Made by a program: the position numbers and the translations under genes
Shown: positions 16,742 to 20,923 of the stretch, piece after piece
How positions within the stretch are numbered: the first letter of the stretch is position 1
How the letters are laid out: each line of letters opens with the position of its first letter
Assembly: GCA_051453625.1 (NCBI GenBank)
Contig: JBOZIK010000001.1
Span: 292,756,514-292,777,436 of the forward strand
Direction: 5' to 3'
Length of the DNA: 20,923 bases
Source of the DNA: Welwitschia mirabilis
Taxonomy: Eukaryota; Gnetophyta; Gnetopsida; Welwitschiales
Notes under the pieces: generated by a model
The model's input: the letters and a program-made list of their open reading frames with translations, nothing else
Database searches by the model: none
Told to the model about the DNA's origin: nothing

Positions 16742-18267
16742 GAATTGATGGTAAATCATGGATTATAGACTTACATGGGCTATTGGTATGACTTCTCATA
16801 TAGAAGTGGTTTTTTAAATATGATTTTTTGATATAGGTACTGCTTTATATTCAGTCATAATAAACTTTGTATAATTTTTGATCTTATGAGAGTTAAAATC
16901 TGTTTTGAGATGAATCAGTTAATGAAAAGAAACTTTCTGATCTTTATCATAAACCAGATTTAGTAAAACATCTTTTATTTGTATAGTTTTTTAGCAGATG
17001 GACTCTCAGATTTAGAAACACAGAACCGTCCGGTGTTACAGTGGACTAATAACCTTTTAACGTGTCACCAGTTTAAAGGACATCAAATTAGAAAAGTTGA
17101 TAGAAATAAAAGAAAGATTTTTCCACTGGAGATTTTTTTTTCAGAAACTTCAAATTCCCAAACATTGCCAAAGGAAATGAGTTGCATGACATAGTATAGT
17201 TACATTAAATTTACAAAAAGCAAAATCTGGAGAGATAATGTAAAATGTTGTATTCTTTATACAGAAGAATACATAATGCTTCAAAAAATATTGAAATATC
17301 ACTCAAATTCCCATCAGAAACAGCTCATTGCAATGAACTGTGGAGGAAAAATGATGGCATGCTTTATTATAAAACAAAGTCCGAGTATTTGGACGGCAAG
17401 GCTTGAGATCTTTTACGCTTGGACTTGCGTACTTGAGTTGAAACCAAGTTTTTCGAATCTTGTTCAACTTCAGGATTTGGAAAATCCCCCATAATTTTAA
17501 TTTTTTCCAAATTTCTTCTGGCTTTGGTAATTCTAGTAGCCTTTTTTAATGGAATTTTGGTTTCTCACTTGATGCAAGGCCTTTTGGTGAGGGGTTCCTT
17601 AGGAAAATCCCTCTATAGACAGAAACATGCAACATTTATCAAAATGAGCAGATGCTACTTGGAGCATCAAGCTTTTTCTTGGAAAGAATTTCTTATTCCT
17701 TTAAGCAAACTATTCTTTTTGGGAGAGAGAATAAAAGAACAGATGCATTAATAGTGCTTTGAACACGAACCGACCTTATCCGAAATAAATCTTTAAAGAT
17801 TTGAATAAAAGAATGGGAAAGATTTTCCTAATAAGAAATAGATGAAAGAAGGCAGACGAAGAAATGGAGTCAAGAAAATAAAGGGAGGAGGAAATGCCGA
17901 GGAAGAATGATCTTAAACACAAACAACAATACTAGCGTCAATGTCTTAAAAAGAGAGACCAGAGATCTAAGTGCATAAGCACACTTTTTTAACCTTTTTG
18001 TTTTTTGGTTCATGTGTAAGTATATTTTTTAATGATAATTTGTATTTTGTTATTATTTTTTCAAATTTATTCTGAAAAAACTTTTTAAGATAACTTGTAT
18101 TTCTCTTATAATTCTATTTTTCAATTTCGTACTTTAAAATATTAATCAAAATAATTCTAAGTATATCTTGTATTACATTCCCTTGCATGGTGGCCTTTAA
18201 AGTAGCTATGAAATATTGATAACATTGTTTAGATTAGGAGTTACACAATAAAGGTGAATCTTTGAGG
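16742..18267 (+). repeat. Large direct repeat, copy 2 (best preserved, about 1.5 kb)
   Basis: The whole segment between two gaps is one copy of the unit; 16751-18267 aligns with 18368-19875 along its full length. It keeps many CpG sites that copy 3 has lost. Several open stretches are present: 16979-17194 (ADGLSDLETQNRPVLQWTNN then LLTCHQFKGHQIRKVDRN), 17276-17494, and the two plus frames described for 17379-17978. From about 17980 to 18267 it is T-rich with no coding signal. Confidence 0.8.
17379..17978 (+). pseudogene. Decayed coding segment in repeat copy 2, strand not certain
   Basis: One plus frame runs 200 codons without indels: VRVFGRQGLRSFTLGLAYLS, RIWKIPHNFNFFQISSGFGN, WNFGFSLDARPFGEGFLRKI, TETCNIYQNEQMLLGASSFF, GRENKRTDALIVL, then a basic end (KKWSQENKGRRKCRGRMIL, NTNNNTSVNVLK) to TAA at 17976. 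It has seven internal stops, fewer than AT-rich random sequence would give. A second plus frame is open at 17524-17751 (75 codons from an ATG) and also open at the same place in copy 3. The minus strand also holds a sensible stretch, 17490-17368 (MGDFPNPEVEQDSKNLVSTQ then VRKSKRKRSQALPSKYSDFV), resembling the basic linkers of retrotransposon polyproteins. I cannot decide the strand or name the protein. Confidence 0.35.
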
Positions 18268-18367
18268 NNNNNNNNNNNNNNNNNNNNNNNNNNNNNNNNN
18301 NNNNNNNNNNNNNNNNNNNNNNNNNNNNNNNNNNNNNNNNNNNNNNNNNNNNNNNNNNNNNNNNNNN
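18268..18367. other. Assembly gap, 100 N, flanked by duplicated sequence
   Basis: Copy 2 ends at the left edge near unit base 1520; copy 3 starts near unit base 10 at the right edge. Confidence 0.99.
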
Positions 18368-19875
18368 ATAAATTATGGATTATAGACTTACATGAGCTAT
18401 TTGTATGACTTTTCATATAGAAGTGGTTTTTTGAATATGATTTTTTTGATATAAGTACTACTTTATATTAAGTCATAATACACCTTTTATAATTTTTGAT
18501 ATTATGATAGTTAAAATCTATTTTGAGATGAATCAATTAATGAAAAGAAACTTTCTGATCTTTATCGTAGACCAGATTTAGTAAAACATCTTTTATTTGT
18601 ATATTTATTTAGCAGATGGACTCTAACATTTAGAATCACAGAACCATCTGTTATAGTGGATTAATAACCTTTTAATGTATCACCACTTTAAAGGACATCA
18701 AATTAGAAAAGTTGATAGAAATAGAAGAAAGATTTTTCCACTGAACAAATTTTTTTTTAGCAACTTCAGATTTCCAAACATTATCAAAGGGAATGAGTTG
18801 CATGATATAGCATAGTTACATTAAATTTTCAAAAAGCAAAATCTTGAGAGATAATGTAAAATGTTGCATTCCTTATACAAAAGAATACATATTGCTTAAA
18901 AAAATATTGAAATATTACTCAAATTCCCATCAAAAATATCTCATTGCAATGAACTATGAAGGGAAAATGATGGCATGCTTTATTATAAAACAAAGTTAAA
19001 GTATTTGGATAGTAAGGCTTGAGATCTTTTACGCTTGAACTTGTGTACTTGAGTTGAAACCAAGTTTTTTGAATCTTAAACTTCAGGATTTGGAAAATAC
19101 CCCATAATTTTAATTTTTCCAAATTTCTTCTGGCTTTGGTAATCCTCGTAGCCTTTTTTTATGGAATTTTGGTTTCCCACTTGATGGAAGGACTTTTGAC
19201 AAGGGTTTCCTTAGGAAAATCCCTCTATAGACAGAAACATGCAACATTTGCCAAAATGAATAGATGCTACTCAGAGCACCAAGCTTCTTCTTGGAAAGAA
19301 TTTCTCATTCCTTTAAGTAAACTATTCTTTTTGCGAGACAGAATAAAAGAACAGATGCATTAATAGTGCTTTGAACACGAACCGACGTTATCCAAAACAA
19401 ATCTTTGAAGATTTGAATAAAACAATGGGAAAGATTTTCCTAACAAGAAACAGATGAAAGAAGGCAAATGAAGAAATGGAGCCAAGAAAATAAAGGGAGG
19501 AGGAAATGTCAAGGAAGAATGATCTTAAACACAAACAACAATACTAGTGTCAATGTCTTAAAAATAGAGACCAAAGATCTAGGTGCGTAAGTGCACTTTT
19601 TTAACCTTTTTGTTTTTTGATTCATGTGTAAATTTTTTTAATGATAATTTATATTTTGTTATTATTTTTTTAATTTTATTCTAAAAAACTTTTTAAGATA
19701 ACTTGTATTTATCTTATAATTCTGTTTTTTAATTTGGTACTTTTAAATATTAATCAAAATAATTCTGAATATATCTCGTATTACATTCCCTTGCATGGTG
19801 ATATTTAAAGTAGCTATGAAATCTTAATAACATTGTTTAGATTAGGGGTCATACAATAAAGGTAAATCTCAGAGG
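18368..19875 (+). repeat. Large direct repeat, copy 3 (about 1.5 kb)
   Basis: It aligns along its whole length with 16751-18267, about 90% identical by eye, differences being mostly transitions plus small indels. It continues past the point where copy 2 is cut by the gap (GAGGAGAAATTATTTTCC), so the true right end of the unit is unknown. Many CpG of copy 2 are TpG or CpA here. Confidence 0.8.
18997..19591 (+). pseudogene. Decayed coding segment in repeat copy 3
   Basis: Counterpart of 17379-17978. The same plus frame is followed after small indels: LWNFGFPLDGRTFDKGFLRK, TETCNICQNE, RTDALIVL, then WSQENKGRRKCQGRMILNTN and NNTSVNVLK, with a stop at the homologous TAA near 19591. Stops at CTT-TGA and ATT-TGA are shared with copy 2, so decay began before the copies separated, while others are private. 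The 75-codon frame 19136-19363 is kept open in both copies. The minus frame 19122-18919 is the counterpart of the minus reading noted in copy 2. The family is not recognised. Confidence 0.35.
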
Positions 19876-20038
19876 AGAAATTATTTTCCATGAACCTAAA
19901 AATTTAAAATTTAAAATTGCATTGGTAGACTTCAAGGTTAACCATTTATTACACGAGGTGTATCCAATATTTACCACACAAATTATAATGCTTTATAACT
20001 TTCTATTTCATCCATGGAACTAAGTGCTTGATAAAGTT
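19876..20038. other. Unassigned AT-rich sequence
   Basis: It continues from repeat copy 3 without a visible boundary and has a short internal AAATTTAAAATTTAAAATT repeat near 19900. No gene seen. Confidence 0.5.
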
Positions 20039-20657
20039 NNNNNNNNNNNNNNNNNNNNNNNNNNNNNNNNNNNNNNNNNNNNNNNNNNNNNNNNNNNNNN
20101 NNNNNNNNNNNNNNNNNNNNNNNNNNNNNNNNNNNNNNNNNNNNNNNNNNNNNNNNNNNNNNNNNNNNNNNNNNNNNNNNNNNNNNNNNNNNNNNNNNNN
20201 NNNNNNNNNNNNNNNNNNNNNNNNNNNNNNNNNNNNNNNNNNNNNNNNNNNNNNNNNNNNNNNNNNNNNNNNNNNNNNNNNNNNNNNNNNNNNNNNNNNN
20301 NNNNNNNNNNNNNNNNNNNNNNNNNNNNNNNNNNNNNNNNNNNNNNNNNNNNNNNNNNNNNNNNNNNNNNNNNNNNNNNNNNNNNNNNNNNNNNNNNNNN
20401 NNNNNNNNNNNNNNNNNNNNNNNNNNNNNNNNNNNNNNNNNNNNNNNNNNNNNNNNNNNNNNNNNNNNNNNNNNNNNNNNNNNNNNNNNNNNNNNNNNNN
20501 NNNNNNNNNNNNNNNNNNNNNNNNNNNNNNNNNNNNNNNNNNNNNNNNNNNNNNNNNNNNNNNNNNNNNNNNNNNNNNNNNNNNNNNNNNNNNNNNNNNN
20601 NNNNNNNNNNNNNNNNNNNNNNNNNNNNNNNNNNNNNNNNNNNNNNNNNNNNNNNNN
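20039..20657. other. Assembly gap, 619 N
   Basis: The longest gap, with an apparently estimated size. Frames predicted across it are made almost entirely of unknown residues and are not genes. Confidence 0.99.
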
Positions 20658-20923
20658 ATGTTTTGTCACAACTAATGTTACAATTAACATCATTTTATCA
20701 TTGAGATGGAAATGTCATGTTCATTATTTTTACTTTTTATGCCAATGCATCTCATGAAGTTTTGTTCCTATCCTTCTTATGACACTACAAAATACATTTT
20801 TATACTTTAAAATATACATAAAATACTATTTGTGATAGTACCATTGAATGGATTTATTACATGTGCATCTACTCAGTGATAAACATCATTTAGTGTCAAG
20901 AGTACTTTAGTCATCATGTGTGT
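20658..20923. other. Unassigned sequence to the window end
   Basis: No coding signal. It contains a short imperfect inverted repeat (ATGTTACAATTAACAT near 20673-20688) and CACTACAAAA at 20783-20792, which resembles the terminal bases of CACTA transposons but has no partner in view. Confidence 0.4.

Noticed and set aside
14605-19875. CRISPR-like or phage-like repeat array
   Set aside because: Repeat units are 180-1500 bp, coding-like and few, with no short spaced repeats; the setting is a plant genome full of retrotransposons.
19983-20704. Frames of 215-236 codons across the 619-N gap
   Set aside because: Same artefact; fewer than 30 known residues in each.
20783-20792. CACTACAAAA as a CACTA transposon end
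   Set aside because: A ten-base match without an inverted partner or target duplication in the window is not enough.

Overview
The window looks like AT-rich (about 70% A+T) intergenic DNA from a land plant, most likely a large-genome seed plant. The reasons are several decayed Ty1/Copia-type LTR retrotransposons, five methionine-initiator-tRNA primer binding sites or relics of them, nested and truncated elements, and no intact host gene. I see no bacterial or phage features, no rRNA or tRNA gene and no CRISPR array. Nine N runs break the sequence (614-713, 11002-11101, 11351-11672, 14788-14887, 15277-15376, 15807-15902, 16642-16741, 18268-18367, 20039-20657). Six are exactly 100 N, the usual placeholder for a gap of unknown size.

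Left part (1-7821). A Copia integrase fragment (1-613) meets a gap. A minus-strand Copia remnant follows (gag start 953-714, primer binding site 1025-1015, LTR-like sequence to about 1425, holding a three-unit 43-bp tandem repeat). Next is the best-preserved element, a plus-strand Copia of about 4.8 kb (1451-6282) with LTR, primer binding site, gag, protease, integrase, reverse transcriptase, RNase H and LTR, every domain broken. Abutting it is a small element (6290-7821) with partial 5' LTR, primer binding site, gag with a CCHC knuckle, polypurine tract and 3' LTR but no pol: a gag-only non-autonomous retrotransposon.

Middle (7822-14604). A probable LTR (8977-9411) with a primer binding site (9414-9425) precedes a long decayed reading frame on the opposite strand (10879-9595), unrecognised and preceded by a plausible 76-nt intron. 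A third LTR fragment of the first Copia family lies at 11102-11310. The interval 11673-14604 is mostly unassignable; it has a zf-RVT-like stretch of a non-LTR element and a minus-strand reading frame ending near a polypurine-like tract.

Right part (14605-20923). Direct repeats abut four assembly gaps: a 180-bp exon-like pair, a 188-bp pair, and three copies of a unit of up to 1.5 kb. In each case the sequence left of a gap recurs immediately to its right at roughly 90% identity, which suggests either real tandem paralogues or contigs mis-joined through repeats. Reading frames inside are decayed. Stops are often TAG at glutamine-like positions and CpG is lost between copies, as expected for long-methylated plant repeats. 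No genes here seem to work together, and I find no intact novel system.
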